NCBI GenBank assembly: GCA_030549775.1
Contig: CM060175.1
Location: 13,848,455 to 13,912,454 of the forward strand
Direction: 5' to 3'
DNA from: Tamarix chinensis
Lineage: Eukaryota > Streptophyta > Magnoliopsida > Caryophyllales > Tamaricaceae
Length of the DNA stretch: 64,000 nucleotides
Below are positions 24,062-34,882 of this stretch, one piece after another. Below the pieces are notes generated by a model. The model had not been told where the DNA came from. It saw only the letters and a list, made by a program, of their open reading frames with translations, and did no database searches. A program made the position numbers and the translations under genes. Positions within the stretch are counted from its first letter, which is position 1; the number at the start of each line of letters is the position of its first letter.

Positions 24062-25090
24062 TATGGGTGAGGAGAAAATACCAATAGTATTAAGCCTTGA
24101 AGATGTATAAAATTTGAGAAGACACCATGCCATTGAAAGCCTACCAAATGACATAAGAATAGTTCTTGTAATTTTGGATAATCTCATGCAAATCCCTAAC
24201 ACCCCACACCCAAATTCCCCACCCCCAACCAAGAAGGTGACCCCATTTTCACCAGCATGAGGTGATTTAATCTATCACAAATAATGGTTCTAGTGGTTCC
24301 AAATCCTCATCTAAATATTCCTAATGAAATAGAAGAATGGTATATGAAAGGAGAGATCATTTTCATAACATCAAAGCTGAAGTGCTCAAGTTTTATGGAT
24401 CACTTAATCTAGAAGGTTTTGGTGGGAGTTGAGAAGAGATTTAGGATTTCAATCCTTAAGCTCAAGGGACATGACTTGTTGTGGTGGGAAATAATTACTC
24501 ACAAAAGAAGAAAGAAGGGGAAGTTTAAGGTGAAATCTTGGTCCAAGATGAATAAGTTTTTGAGGAAAAGATTTTTACCATCATCCTATAATCGAGACCT
24601 CTACAACAAGATGGACTCCTTAAGGCAAGGATCAATAAGTGTTAAAGAATACATTAAGGAGTTTGAGCGGTTAAAGATGAGGTTAGAGTTAGACAAAGTA
24701 GAGGAGCACACAATGTCACGTTTCCTTAGAGTTTTACTTAGAGGATTAAGGAATGACATTGTATGTAAGGTAGAGTTGCACAAGCACTACACCTTAGGTG
24801 AGATTTTTCATCTATCCACTGAGGTGGAGATTCATAATAAGGAGAAGAGAGGGCCAAAATTTTATCAAGGAAGGTTCATGGCTAACACTCCCAATGTGGC
24901 CCCCTATCATCCAAGCCATCCCCTCCCATTAGAAATATTGAAATAAAGGACAAAGGGAAAGGTTTTAGGTTTGAACCTAAAAAACCAAAGGTCATGAGGT
25001 GATTCAAGTGTCAAGGCCTGCAGCACTATCAAAATGAGTGTCCCAAAAAAAGAGTTATAACTCTTTTGGATTTAAAGGAGGCGGTCTATG
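24062..25090 (+). pseudogene. E gag, broken
   Basis: A likely start is the ATG at 24062 (MGEEKIPIVLSLEDV). The Retrotrans_gag core is open at 24419-24946 with LKLKGHDLLWWE, WSKMNKFLRKRFLPSSY, MDSLRQGSISVKEYIKEFERL and FLRVLLRGLRNDI, all standard gypsy Gag wording. A zinc knuckle follows near 24998-25050, reading FKCQGLQHYQNECPKKR; its first cysteine codon has become TGA. Gag would package element RNA. A MITE interrupts the linker after the knuckle at 25091. Confidence 0.85.
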
Positions 25091-25474
25091 TAAAGATGGA
25101 AATTTTTCCCGCCGATTCGGGGCCCCATTAGGGATTCCCCATTTGGATTTGGGTTCGGGGAGAGAATTCAAGGATAGGATTTGGGTTTGGGAATTTTTAA
25201 AGGAGATTTTTTGGGGTACGGGGTGGGGACTCGCTTAGGGTTCCCATCCCTGAACCCACCCCAAATAAATTTATATATATATTATACATAATTTTTTTGA
25301 TAAAATATAAATTAAAAGTATAATATAAAAAAAAGGCTTGAGGATCAGCGATGGGATCAGGGATTGAATATAAAATCAAGTTTCGGATATCGGGTCGGGT
25401 TCAAAGATTATTTTTCTTATTGGATTCGGGGATGGGGATGGGGTCCTTATCCTGACCTTCCGTGTTGCCATCTA
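25091..25474. mobile_element. hAT-like MITE (384 bp) inserted in E gag-protease linker
   Basis: It is flanked by GGTCTATG (25083-25090) and GGTCTATA (25475-25482), an 8-bp duplication with one mismatch. Ends are short inverted repeats: left TAAAGATGGAA, right (reverse complement) TAGATGGCAA. The interior carries G-rich words such as TCGGGGA and GGGGATGGGGATGGGG at both ends in opposite sense. Removing the insert and one target copy joins the flanking frame (L-K-E-A-V-Y to K-E-E-T-E-E). No transposase is encoded. Confidence 0.8.
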
Positions 25475-26000
25475 GGTCTATAAGGAGGAAACAGAAGAGA
25501 CCAAATCACCCGATGAGGAGGAGGAAGAGCAAGATGAAGTACCGTAGATGTAGGGAAATCCCTAATGGTAAGAAGGGTGTTTCACACTAAGGAGTTCGTA
25601 AAGGAGAAGATACAACATGAGAACATATTTCAAAGCTATTACATGATCCTTTTTAATGTATGTTCCCTTATTATTGATGGAGGTGGTTATGCAAATGAAG
25701 CCTCTTGCACACTTGTGGAGAAACTTAACTTGCCTACCACTCAAAATGTCAAACCGTATAAGCTACAATGCCTTAATAATGGAAGCATGGTTGAGGTGAC
25801 CAAGCATGTTGTAGTACCAAGATGATGTGGTATGTGATGTTGTTCCCATGGATACTTTCCATCTACTGTTAGGATGACCTTGGTAATATGATAGGCATGT
25901 TCAACACGACAATAAGAGGAACACTTATTATTTGAAATTTTGTAAAAAGAACATTATACTGACACCCCTTAGTCCCCTTTCCTCAATTATTAGGGAGGAA
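25475..26000 (+). pseudogene. E aspartic protease, broken
   Basis: An acidic linker (SPDEEEEEQDEV) leads into a gypsy retropepsin open at 25565-25825. It reads RRVFHTKEFV, HENIFQS, VCSLIIDGGGYANEAS and LVEKLNLPT, followed by PYKLQCLNNG. The catalytic triad position reads D-G-G, as is common in this gypsy group (IDGGS-N). A frameshift follows before the segment like D-V-V-P-M-D-T-F-H-L-L-L-G near 25830-25870. Confidence 0.8.
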
Positions 26001-26089
26001 CCCAAAAAAAATCTTTGTTTTTAGATAGCAAGGGAATAGACAAGGCTCTATTCAAGGGGAAGGTCATGTATTTTTTTTATTTTTTCTTG

Positions 26090-26880
26090 AAGATTATGAA
26101 GGAAGTGGAAGAAGTAACTCAAGAACCAAACCTTTCCTAAGGGAGTTTAGGGATTTTTTTCCCAAACGAGAAACCTAGTGAGATACCCCTAATGGGAATT
26201 AAGCAAAAAATCGACTAGGTCCCTTATTCTACTCTCCCAAATAAGCCTATTTATAGTTGTAATCCTACGGAGGCTAGGGAGATACAAAGGTAAGTTGACG
26301 AATTGTTGCAAAATGGGTTCATTAGAGAATCCCTTATTCTTCATGCGGTACCAACCATTTTGGTACCAAAGAAGGATGGGAGTATGAGGATGTGTGTTGA
26401 TAGTAGATTTATCAACAACATCAGCATCAAATATAGGCATCTTATATCTAGACTTGATGATATGTTAGATTTCTTAAATGGAGCTTGTGTGTTTTTAAAG
26501 ATTGATTTGAGGAGTGGATACTACTAGCTTATAGTACAGGAGAGAGATGAATGGAAGACCGCCTTTAAGAACAAGGGAGGATTATACGAATGGATGGTGA
26601 TGCCTTTTGGTCTTTCTAATGCACCCAACACATTTATGAGGCACATGGATGAAGTCCTTAGGTCCTTTATCTCTATTTTTTGTAGTGTACTTTGATGATA
26701 TACTTATGTACTCCTTTAGTAGTGAAGACCATGTAAAGCATTTATGGCTTGTATTTTCAACCCTTAGGAACAAGTTATATATAAAGTTAGATAAGTATGA
26801 ATGTTTTGTACCAAAATTCACCTTTCTAGGGTTTTTTTCTATCCAATTATGGTATTTCAATGGATGAGTCAAAGGTAAAG
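26090..26880 (+). pseudogene. E reverse transcriptase, broken
   Basis: Gypsy RVT_1 domain. At 26303-26527 it reads [40 protein letters not shown] and [24 protein letters not shown], the fingers and first catalytic aspartate (KIDLRSGYH). A stop follows, then [30 protein letters not shown], a frameshift, and [10 protein letters not shown] at 26685-26715, the intact Y-x-D-D box. HVKHLWLVFSTLR and LDKYECFVPKFTFLGF continue it. Family-typical except for the breaks. Confidence 0.9.
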
Positions 26881-27440
26881 GTAACAAGATCGTGGCCTAT
26901 ACCCACATCCATTACCCCACGCTCAATCATTTCACGGGCTTGACTTATTTTATAGGAGGTTTATAAAAGGATTTAGCACTCTTTTAGCCCCTATCACTGA
27001 GTGTCTCAAGAAGGGATAATTCAATTGGACACCTATAGCTGAAGAAACATCTAAGGTGATCAAGAGCAAGCTAAGTGAGGACCCCATCTGGAGGCTACCT
27101 AATTTTGATAATTTTTTTGAAGTTGAATGTGATACAAGTAGATTTGGGATTATAGTAGCTCTACTATAATATCCAACTACAACATGTATAATAAGGTGTT
27201 TTCTACCATTATTAGGGCTCTAGATCATTGATCTCATTATTTGAGGTTCACGCAATTTGTATTACATACCGATCATGAGTCTCTAAAGTATGTAGATGGG
27301 AAACATAAGCTCAACTCTAGACATGATAGGTCTTTTGAAGCAAAATATAATAGTGGTGAAACCAATGTAACAGTTGATGCCCTCTCTAGAAGGTCTTGTA
27401 TGTTGTCCCTACTAGATGCTCAAGTCGTAGGGTTTTGATG
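26880..27440 (+). pseudogene. E RNase H, broken
   Basis: Gypsy RNase H remnant. F-E-V-E-C-D-T-S-R-F-G-I at about 27117-27150 holds the first acidic residue (usual C-D-A-S). [26 protein letters not shown] at 27241-27320 and [12 protein letters not shown] at 27360-27395 correspond to the third and last acidic residues. Two frameshifts lie between. Confidence 0.8.
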
Positions 27441-28352
27441 CTTGAAGGAGATATATAAGAATGGTGAAGACTTTGCAAGCTAATTTGAAGACCAAGATAA
27501 GCTTCGAAGCTCCTAATTCATACAAGATCAATTCCTCTTCAAGAATATCAAGCTTTGCATAGGAAAGAGTCCCATTCGAGAGTTGTTGATATGCAAAGCA
27601 TATGAAGGTGGCCTAGCTAGACATTTTGGTATGAACAAGACCTTTGATGTACTTTAGGAGCACTTATGGTAGCCTAATATGATAAGTGATGTACATAGAG
27701 TCATATATAGATATTATAACTATCAAAAGTCTAAGAGTCACTTCCACTAAAGACTCTACACTCCATTACTCGTCCCTCATCAACCTTAAGACCATGTGAG
27801 TATGGACTTCATAGTGGCAAAATGACACCATTATGGTAGTGGTGGATCAATTTTCTAAGATAGATAACTTTATCCCTTGTCATAAGACAAATGATAACTC
27901 TTATATAGCCAATCTATTCTTCCAAGAAATAGTCAGGTTGCATGGTACTCCGAAGTCCATTATCTCAGATAAGGACACTAAGTTCCTTAGTTATTTCTGA
28001 AAACTTTTTGGAGGTTGGTTACTACTAAACTTCTATTTAGTATCACCTGCCACCCACAAATGAATGCCCAAATTGAATTCACCAACTGGACCCTAACTAC
28101 TATCTTGTGCATCTTGGTGCACAAATACCTCAAGGATTGGGGCCTTAAGCTTCCTCATGTAAAAATTTCATATAACAGGTTCCCTTTATCTGCTAACGAC
28201 CATTCACCTTTTGAGATCATGTATGGTGTCAACCTCGACACTCCCATCGAGCTCATTCCACTTCCTATCAAGGCCCAAACAAATTTTGAAGCCATGGATA
28301 GAATTCAAGCCTTCAAGAAATTACATGAACAAGTTAGAACAAGAATTGAGAG
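27440..28352 (+). pseudogene. E integrase, N-terminal and catalytic part, broken and interrupted
   Basis: The zinc-binding H2C2 segment lies near 27600-27720 (GGLARHFGMNKTF). The catalytic core begins near 27780 (H-V-S-M-D-F), and the third acidic region is in the open stretch 28015-28392: SITCHPQMNAQIEFTNWTL, where the catalytic Glu follows the usual H-P-Q-x-x-x-Q. Then SANDHSPFEIMYG and the coil before the chromodomain/GPF region. Solo LTR G interrupts it after the codons for RTRIE. Integrase inserts cDNA into the chromosome. Confidence 0.85.
28348..28352. repeat. target-site duplication of solo LTR G (left copy, GAGAG)
   Basis: GAGAG immediately before TGTAACACC; the identical 5-mer follows the right end at 32113-32117. 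Confidence 0.9.
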
Positions 28353-29161
28353 TGTAACACCCCCAAATTTACTACTGAAAAATTTCGTTTAAAATCAAAA
28401 GGTTTAGCGGAAGCAAAGGATAAAACCGTAAACTTGGGGGTATTACCGCCACACTTAGTACCAGACCGGTTCACTCTTACCATTCCAGTACTAAATGCTA
28501 AGGCTATATCCGATCAACCTTTAGTACAAAGTATCAAAAACGCAAGACAACATTTAAAATAAATCCTTAACAAGAGGTAAGTCAAACAGAAGTTAGAATA
28601 CGATTTGAGATTACAACCTCAGAATATGTTTCTCGAAACAAGAACGTAATACAAAATATAGCTATACAAAAATAAATCTCGAAGGATCAATATCTGGATT
28701 GCCTACTCACTCAAGTTAAGGCTTCCACCCCAACACAGTATCCGATCTTAAATCTGCACAAGAGGTCTGCTCCCCACCATCGGTGGACCATCACAGGACC
28801 CATTCAACCAGTGTAGTATCAGTACGGGTCCAATACTGAGTAAGTCTCACTACCCTACCTAATAGGAGAGATATCATCAAGTGTGTATTAAATTATAGTA
28901 CAATACGTTAATACAATATCCTACATACTCACAACCCACAGCATGAATCTTGCCATACACTCATAGTAACATATAAAACATATGCAACATCCCATTTAAC
29001 ATATAAGTGTGGTATAACCGAAATATAAAGTGACTCATTATGCACATAAGCAGCATGTGGTAATACATATAATAAAAGCTGGTCATGGTCCAATTAGACT
29101 TATTCTTTATTCTCATTAATAATATGTTCATTCAACACATATTCTTTAATATTCCATGTGA

Positions 29162-29500
29162 GTGCGGGAGCCCCACTATTATAGCCGGTGGACCGGAAGT
29201 AAACACACAGGGCAGGACGCCTCTGACCACTATTATAGCCGGTGGACCGGAACGAAACACACAAGGCAGAACGCCTCTGACCACTATTCTGACCAGTGGA
29301 CCGGACTGGCCCCGACTCACATGGTGTTTCACTGTAAGTATCTAGTATTTTTCCTATGGATTAACTTATTTATTTGGGTCTGTCGAGCCGAGGCCCCCAC
29401 TATTATAGCCGGTGGACCGGAAATAAACGCACAGGGCAGAACGCCTCTGACCACTATTATAGCCGGTGGACCAAACTGGGCTCGGCTCAACAGTCTTTCA
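29162..29500. repeat. tandem ATTATAGCCGGTGG units in G
   Basis: Units of about 58-60 bases, each with CCACTATTATAGCCGGTGG, a following CCGGAA..AACACACAGGGC and ACGCCTCTGA. One group is at 29162-29340 and another at 29395-29490, separated by CACTGTAAGTATCTAGT. The same motif recurs in H (38850-39220) and N (56300-56650). Confidence 0.85.
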
Positions 29501-31149
29501 CTTTATGTTATTAATGTCTTATTCGTGTCTCATTAAACCACACTTCACCCTTAACATGCATGCCAACAACGGATAATCATGCGTTACACAACATAACATA
29601 ATATATAAAGCATACGAGTCACGTAACACATAGGGGCCTTAGCTACATCCTTACTAAACATTCATAAGTAGAGGTAAGTAAAGACTTACCTGGATCCGAA
29701 GCTAGCTAAGCGAGATAAGAGGGAGAGAGATCACTAGCTCGTGGATCCACGAGAAAGCTTTCCTAGATCCAATAGAAATCGAAAACTAAGTTATAAACTA
29801 TTCTATCAATCAATAATTCACATACTCTAATTAAATAAACACAAACAACCCAAATGATCTTTCTTAGAAAATGTGACCAAAAATTAGAACTTAAAAGCGT
29901 AGCTTTATTAAGATTTAAGGTTAAAACTAAATCAAAACGGATTAATACAAATATCACTAGGGACATTTCAACTTAATTTGGAAAGCCCGAGAAAGAATAA
30001 TCGATCATAAGTTAATTTATTGAAAATAACTTATTTATTAGGTTTTATAACTAAATAGGTAGCCTAACCATTTACATAGAACCAAATCCAAACCGATTAG
30101 GTTAAAACAGAATTTAAATGATTTAAAACCCAAAAATAGAATTCGATTAGATAAAATACACATAGCAAAATCAATTTTATAAAATCATCCCCGAAAATTA
30201 GGGTTTTAAAGCCCACGACACAAACTCAAGTAAGTCAATTTAATTAATTCAAACTAAAGGTATTAGAAAGCAATTAATACCATTTCAACTATTTCTATAC
30301 ATTCAATTTTAGAAAAACAACAATACAAGTAATCAATTTCATAATTTCACTTGAAATTTAGGGTTTTGGGCCCGAAAATACAATTCGTCAAAATTCTATA
30401 AATTTAATCAAATTAAATGTTTAGAAATGCAATTAAACACATTTTATAACATATCAAATAATCAATTGCTCAAAACTAGTAAAAGAAATACACAATTTAG
30501 CACAATTAGGGTTTTTGAGCCCGGAACGCAAACCCGATCAATCCTTGCCAAAAAATATCAATTGACGGTTCGAAAATGTAATTAAACATATTATAATGTA
30601 ATTTATATAGTCAATTGACTAAAATAACCCGATTACCCAAACCAATTTAAACCCGTGGGAGTTTTGACCTAAAAAACCAATTCCGATTAATTACGTACAA
30701 TTTTTCCAAATCGACACTTCCAATATAAAATTAAACACATTTTGAACGATATTATAAAATCAATTGAGTGGGACGGCTCAATTATACGACCCAATTTCAT
30801 TACACCCAAAATTTGACCTAGGAATCAAATTTCGATAAAACCTGCATAAATTTTTCAAATTGACGGTTCCAAAATGAAATTAGATACATCTTAAAACATA
30901 TTGTATAATCAATTTGTCTGAAATCGCAAAAACGGACGGATCCGAAAAATTTGGGCATAACCCGGCCAAAAATTCAAATTTTCCAAAATTCCAATACAAC
31001 CATACAATTAACCCATCCAAATCATTCTTACAGCATATATATACATAATCAAACAATCAATTTAGCTTTTTATAAGCTAATCCATACCCAATTAATCAAA
31101 ACAAGGGTTAGGGTTTTCAGAAATTTATACCAATTAAAAACTGACAAAT

Positions 31150-31510
31150 TGGGGCAAAAGAAGGCTGGGGAGGCTTCGTTGGGGGACAGGGTTGGCTCGA
31201 CGGTGGTCGCTCGAGCTCGCCGGTGACAGGGCGGTGGCGCGAGCTGCGGGGCCTGCTACTGTTGCTGTCGTCGCCCGTTGTTGCGCTGCTGCGTGGGCTG
31301 TTGTCGCGCGGCTGCTGCTGTTGTGGTTGCTGCGGTGGTGGTCGACGGGTGCTGGCGAGGTTGGTCGGAGCGGGGAGGATCTGGGGAGATGGAGAGGGGC
31401 GAGGGAGGTCGGCTAGGGTTAGGGTTAGGGTTGTGGGACAGGGGGCCGGGCAAAAGGAAGAGAGAAAGAAAAAGAAGAGAGGGGGCGCCGGTCCGGGCTG
31501 GGGTGCGGGG
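31150..31510. other. GC-rich island inside solo LTR G
   Basis: About 360 bases, strongly GC-rich in an otherwise AT-rich region, with overlapping low-complexity ORFs on both strands (Ala/Arg-rich on plus, Ser/Pro-rich on minus). It includes three TTAGGG-like repeats at 31413-31432. I take it as LTR leader sequence and not as a gene. Confidence 0.55.
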
Positions 31511-32112
31511 TTTTTTTTTTACAAATACACATAAAATAAAATACTAAAAATATTAAAAAAATATTAATTGAAGATTTTATATAAAATTTATTTAACGAAA
31601 ATTTATTTCGAACGGATCTGAAGGCTTAAAATTAATAAAAAGCTATATAAAGAATTTCGGAAACATTTTCGGAAGAATTTACCAACGAACGTAAAAACTT
31701 ATATTATTTACGGAAATACATTATAAGACCCTAAAATAATATTTAAAAACCTATAATAAAATATTTAAGTCAATTCTAATAAATCGAGACTAATTTTGAT
31801 AATTTCCAACTTCAGTTTTCTACAAACTAAAAAGCGTAGAACGGAAGAAAGTTAATTTCAAAAAGAAATTATTAAATAAGTTCCGAAAATATTTTTAATT
31901 TAAACTTCCCGAAAATATTACATTCAATTAATTAAAACATCGATAAAATATTACTTCCCGAAAATGATTAATTACATTCAATTATGAATTCAAAATCGTC
32001 GATAAATCCATAAAACGAATCAAAATTAAAATAATTAATTGTTGACATCAAATTACGCTAATAAAATCATTAAACTTAATAACTCTGGATTTTAAAAATA
32101 CGGGGTATTACA

Positions 32113-32312
32113 GAGAGGGTTAATGAAATATATAAAAGGAATTCGAATCAACATTAGAGGGAACAAAATTTTGGACCGAGAGATCTCGTATGGCTACACC
32201 TTAGAAAAAGAAATGTTTCCTTTTAGAACAAAACAAGCTTATGCTAAGAAGCAATGGGTTGTTCAAAGTTATTGAGAAGATTGTAAGTGATACTCATTGG
32301 GTTGAGCTATAG
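32113..32312 (+). pseudogene. E integrase C-terminal part after solo LTR G
   Basis: Starts with the second GAGAG copy. The frame continues VNEIYKRNSNQH, then FGPRDLVWLHLRKRNV, matching the usual integrase C-terminal F-K-x-G-D-L-V-W-L-H-L-R-K-E-R-F (GPY/F-type module), ending at about SDTHWVEL near 32310. This proves that the LTR was inserted into a pre-existing polyprotein. Confidence 0.85.
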
Positions 32313-33825
32313 ATATGAGTGGATTTGAGCTAATTAAAGGACCCTACAAACATCATTTATTTAATGATTTTTTCATATACTAGAGCCATAGGGTGTGGTT
32401 CCATATGATTTTTCCACCTTTTGAGATCTCGCATGAATAACATAATTTTAATTTGAAAATAGCTCCCTTATCCTATAAACTCACAACATTCCCCACCTAT
32501 ATGATTGCTCATAGGCTTAATGTGCTCACTCAGCTACTTTTGAAGATATAAGCAGGAATGGTGACTTCTTAATGCCTCAAAGTATCTCTTACCCTATCAG
32601 GACCACAAGAGCTAATGCCAAGGTCACCATCACTGGTTTACATGCAGACAAGAAGTACCACATATACATTCTTTGAATCTGGCAACATTCACCCGAGGAC
32701 CACTATAGGACACTACCACTTAACAATAGGGTATAGCCGCTTAACATCTGGATGTAGCCAGCCATTGCAAAGCTAGGGAATCCTTATCCAATTTGCATGG
32801 ATTCACACTATAAATACCCCAGGTAGAAGAGTATCGAGGAGGATGACAAGAAGGCAAAGGGATCCTTTGATTGAAAAACAAGAAAATCAGGAATTCCAAA
32901 AGGAAAGAAAAATAGCAATGGCGATGGAAGAGTAGAAAAGTAAGGGAGGAAAGGAGAGAGAGTCCCAACAGAGCTTACTAAGAGAAGACAAAGAAGAAGG
33001 AGTGAATGGGATAGATAGGGGTTGGGAATACCATGATCTCCCTATCCCTTCCCTTCTTTCTCTTTTGTATTCTATGTTAGCTTGAAGAAGTTTAGTCTTG
33101 ACTAACTTCTAGTGAAAGGAAGAGCTAATAGTCTTGCTGCTATAATTATGACATTTCTAATCCTATTAGTTGTAATGATATTTTATTTTGTTAAGCTAAA
33201 AATTTCTGAGTGCTGAATGTTGGCCGAATTAGGCACCTAATCAAATTCTACATCAATTGGATATTGTGCAGAACCTACGATGACAAAAGGGTGATAGGTG
33301 TGTCACCAAAGATGAAGAAACCCTGTCATTAATCCTTTAATCCTTATTGTGTAACATTAATAAGGCCTATTTACCATGATGGAGATGGCCTGAGTGTATG
33401 TTTCACCATTAAGTGAAACCTATTAAGGTTACGAAGATTTTTATCAATTGAGCTTGACATGTTATGAATTGTCACAGGGTGCACACTCGAGAACTAACAT
33501 CTCTACTCTCATGACTCTTCCTCTAATTTCCTCCACATTTGTCTTGCATTGAATCAGTTAAGTCTTTGTGTACTCAACTATTTCATATACTATCAACATG
33601 ACCTCATTAGCAATTGTTACATCAGTAGATTCATAGGATAATCCACTTTAGTGAGCATAATTCACTCCTCTAGTCCCTATAGGATCGACATCCTCTTACC
33701 TATTTACTACACCGGGCGACCATATATACTTGCATAAGTTGTGTAGTGTTCACTAATTTAAACCCACACTACCACATTTCTTGACTAAATGCGCACTAGC
33801 ACACACCAGCATGCACCAACTACCA
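32313..33825. mobile_element. unassigned ~1.5-kb insertion inside the E polyprotein
   Basis: The gypsy C-terminus is cut after the codons for WVEL (about 32310) and resumes at about 33826 with the segment leading to FNVGDLLPYL. The inserted piece has a TATA-like CTATAAATA at 32808-32816 followed by a purine-rich tract, and near 33250 a phrase (ATTGGATATTGTGCAGAACC) that resembles the LTR/PBS junction wording of other plant gypsy elements. It could be a solo LTR in plus orientation. I did not find a target duplication. Confidence 0.45.
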
Positions 33826-33950
33826 CTGGACATGGGGAATATATCAAATGCATTTAATGTGGGTGATTTACTCCCCTACCTACATGACGAGCCCTATGCA
33901 AATGAAGAGCATCCTTTCTAATATAGGGAGGATGATGCAAGAGCATCCCC
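33826..33950 (+). pseudogene. E polyprotein C-terminal end, running into the 3' LTR
   Basis: The plus strand encodes NAFNVGDLLPYLHDEPY (33850-33900), the usual F-N-V-A-D-L-S-P-Y end of this gypsy group. After a stop it continues R-E-D-D-A-R-A-S across the LTR edge at 33933. In intact relatives the frame commonly ends in E-G-E-D-D plus a short tail encoded by the LTR. Confidence 0.75.
33925..33932 (+). other. polypurine tract of E
   Basis: AGGGAGGA directly before the LTR start TGATGC, the expected plus-strand primer site. Confidence 0.7.
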
Positions 33951-34882
33951 TAAGCTAATTAATTTTCCAAAGTTAGGAGGCCACAAAACAATCTTGACTT
34001 AAACAACATTAATTAGTAAAAATTAGGAAAAAATAAAGTAAATATTTTCCCATGCATGTCTCATGAAAAGTGCATGTAAATCATCTACCAACCAGCCCTT
34101 TTTGTTGCACAAGAATAATTAGCTTTATACCACCTAAAAATAAGTACAATCAACCCAATAAAAATTTAAAAATGAAAAGAAAAAAAACTTAAAACATGAT
34201 CGGCTTTAGTGGAAGTCAGCAGCTATTTTAGGATATTATCCAACCAGTAAGACAATACCCAACCTAATTAACCCTCTTAGTTGGATGAAATTTTTAACCA
34301 AAAAAATTCAACTTGTTTTATTGATTAAGTAAGGGATTAGATTGAGTGAATTTACTTGGATGTATTACCTACCATTTCAGCATGTAAAGGAGCCCATATT
34401 TTGGTATGGTTATAGAAAATCAGCCATAACACCACATTTGAGCCGACTTTATTCTAGTTACTATCAAAATAGTTGTTAAATTTTATTAGGTAACTAGAGA
34501 GCAAAGAATGGTTGAAATGTAACTAGCTAGTTAAGGGGGAATGGTATAATAGACATTTTGTAACCTTATTTTCCACTATAAATATGGGTGGCCCTCAACA
34601 CTTTAGGACACACTAGCCCTTGAATTGAAATTAGAATTTTTTAGCTCCCCTAGTCCCTCTCTTCAAACTTGAGTGAAAACTTTGTTTTGAGTGTAAAATC
34701 TCACAAATTTTTTTATCTAAAGTGTTGAAAACTTAAGTGGTAGTCGTGAGTGTTTGATATTTGACTCTCCCTTAGATCAAATACTATGCTACTTCTCATC
34801 TCTTCTCTCTTTTAAAGTTTTGGTGGTTAATTATCTTAAAATCCACTATATTCCATTAAGCATGTGAGAAACTAGTTTAGCA
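33933..34882 (+). repeat. 3' LTR of gypsy element E
   Basis: Begins TGATGCAAGAGCATCC right after the polypurine tract and ends at ...TTTAGCA. Aligns with 22912-23868, with many substitutions between the two copies. TATA box at 34576-34585. The first 16 bases are identical to the minus-strand start of solo LTR P (58218 leftwards). Confidence 0.85.

Larger units (their letters stand above)
28353..32112 (-). repeat. solo LTR G, 3760 bp, TGTAACACC family
   Basis: Starts TGTAACACCCCCAAATTTA, ends ATACGGGGTATTACA, and is flanked by identical GAGAG duplications. Only one copy of the sequence is present and no coding region lies inside, so the simplest reading is a solo LTR left by recombination. 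On the plus strand the order is: a conserved block (CACTTAGTACCAGACCGGTTC) within 150 bases of the start, tandem repeats at 29162-29500, a long AT-rich part, a GC-rich block at 31150-31510, and an AT-rich end. The strand is given as minus because the GC/pyrimidine-rich leader and the AT-rich U3-like end fit that direction; this is an inference. Confidence 0.8.
22912..34882 (+). mobile_element. Ty3/gypsy chromovirus-like element E, plus strand, with three insertions
   Basis: The LTR pair is 22912-23868 and 33933-34882 (957 and 950 bases). Between them, in order: gag, protease, RT, RNase H, integrase. Integrase after RNase H defines Ty3/gypsy. Inserted into it are a hAT-like MITE (25091-25474), solo LTR G (28353-32112) and an unassigned segment (about 32313-33825). 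Without these it is about 6.3 kb. Many stops and frameshifts make it inactive. Confidence 0.85.

Noticed and set aside
31413..31432. Telomere-like TTAGGG repeats
   Set aside because: Only about three units, and most plant telomeres use TTTAGGG. AGGGTTAGGG-like words are common by chance in such GC-rich leaders.
31192..31547. Ala/Arg-rich ORFs in the GC-rich island of G as a gene
   Set aside because: Three overlapping frames on the same strand are open and low in complexity; the island lies inside solo LTR G.
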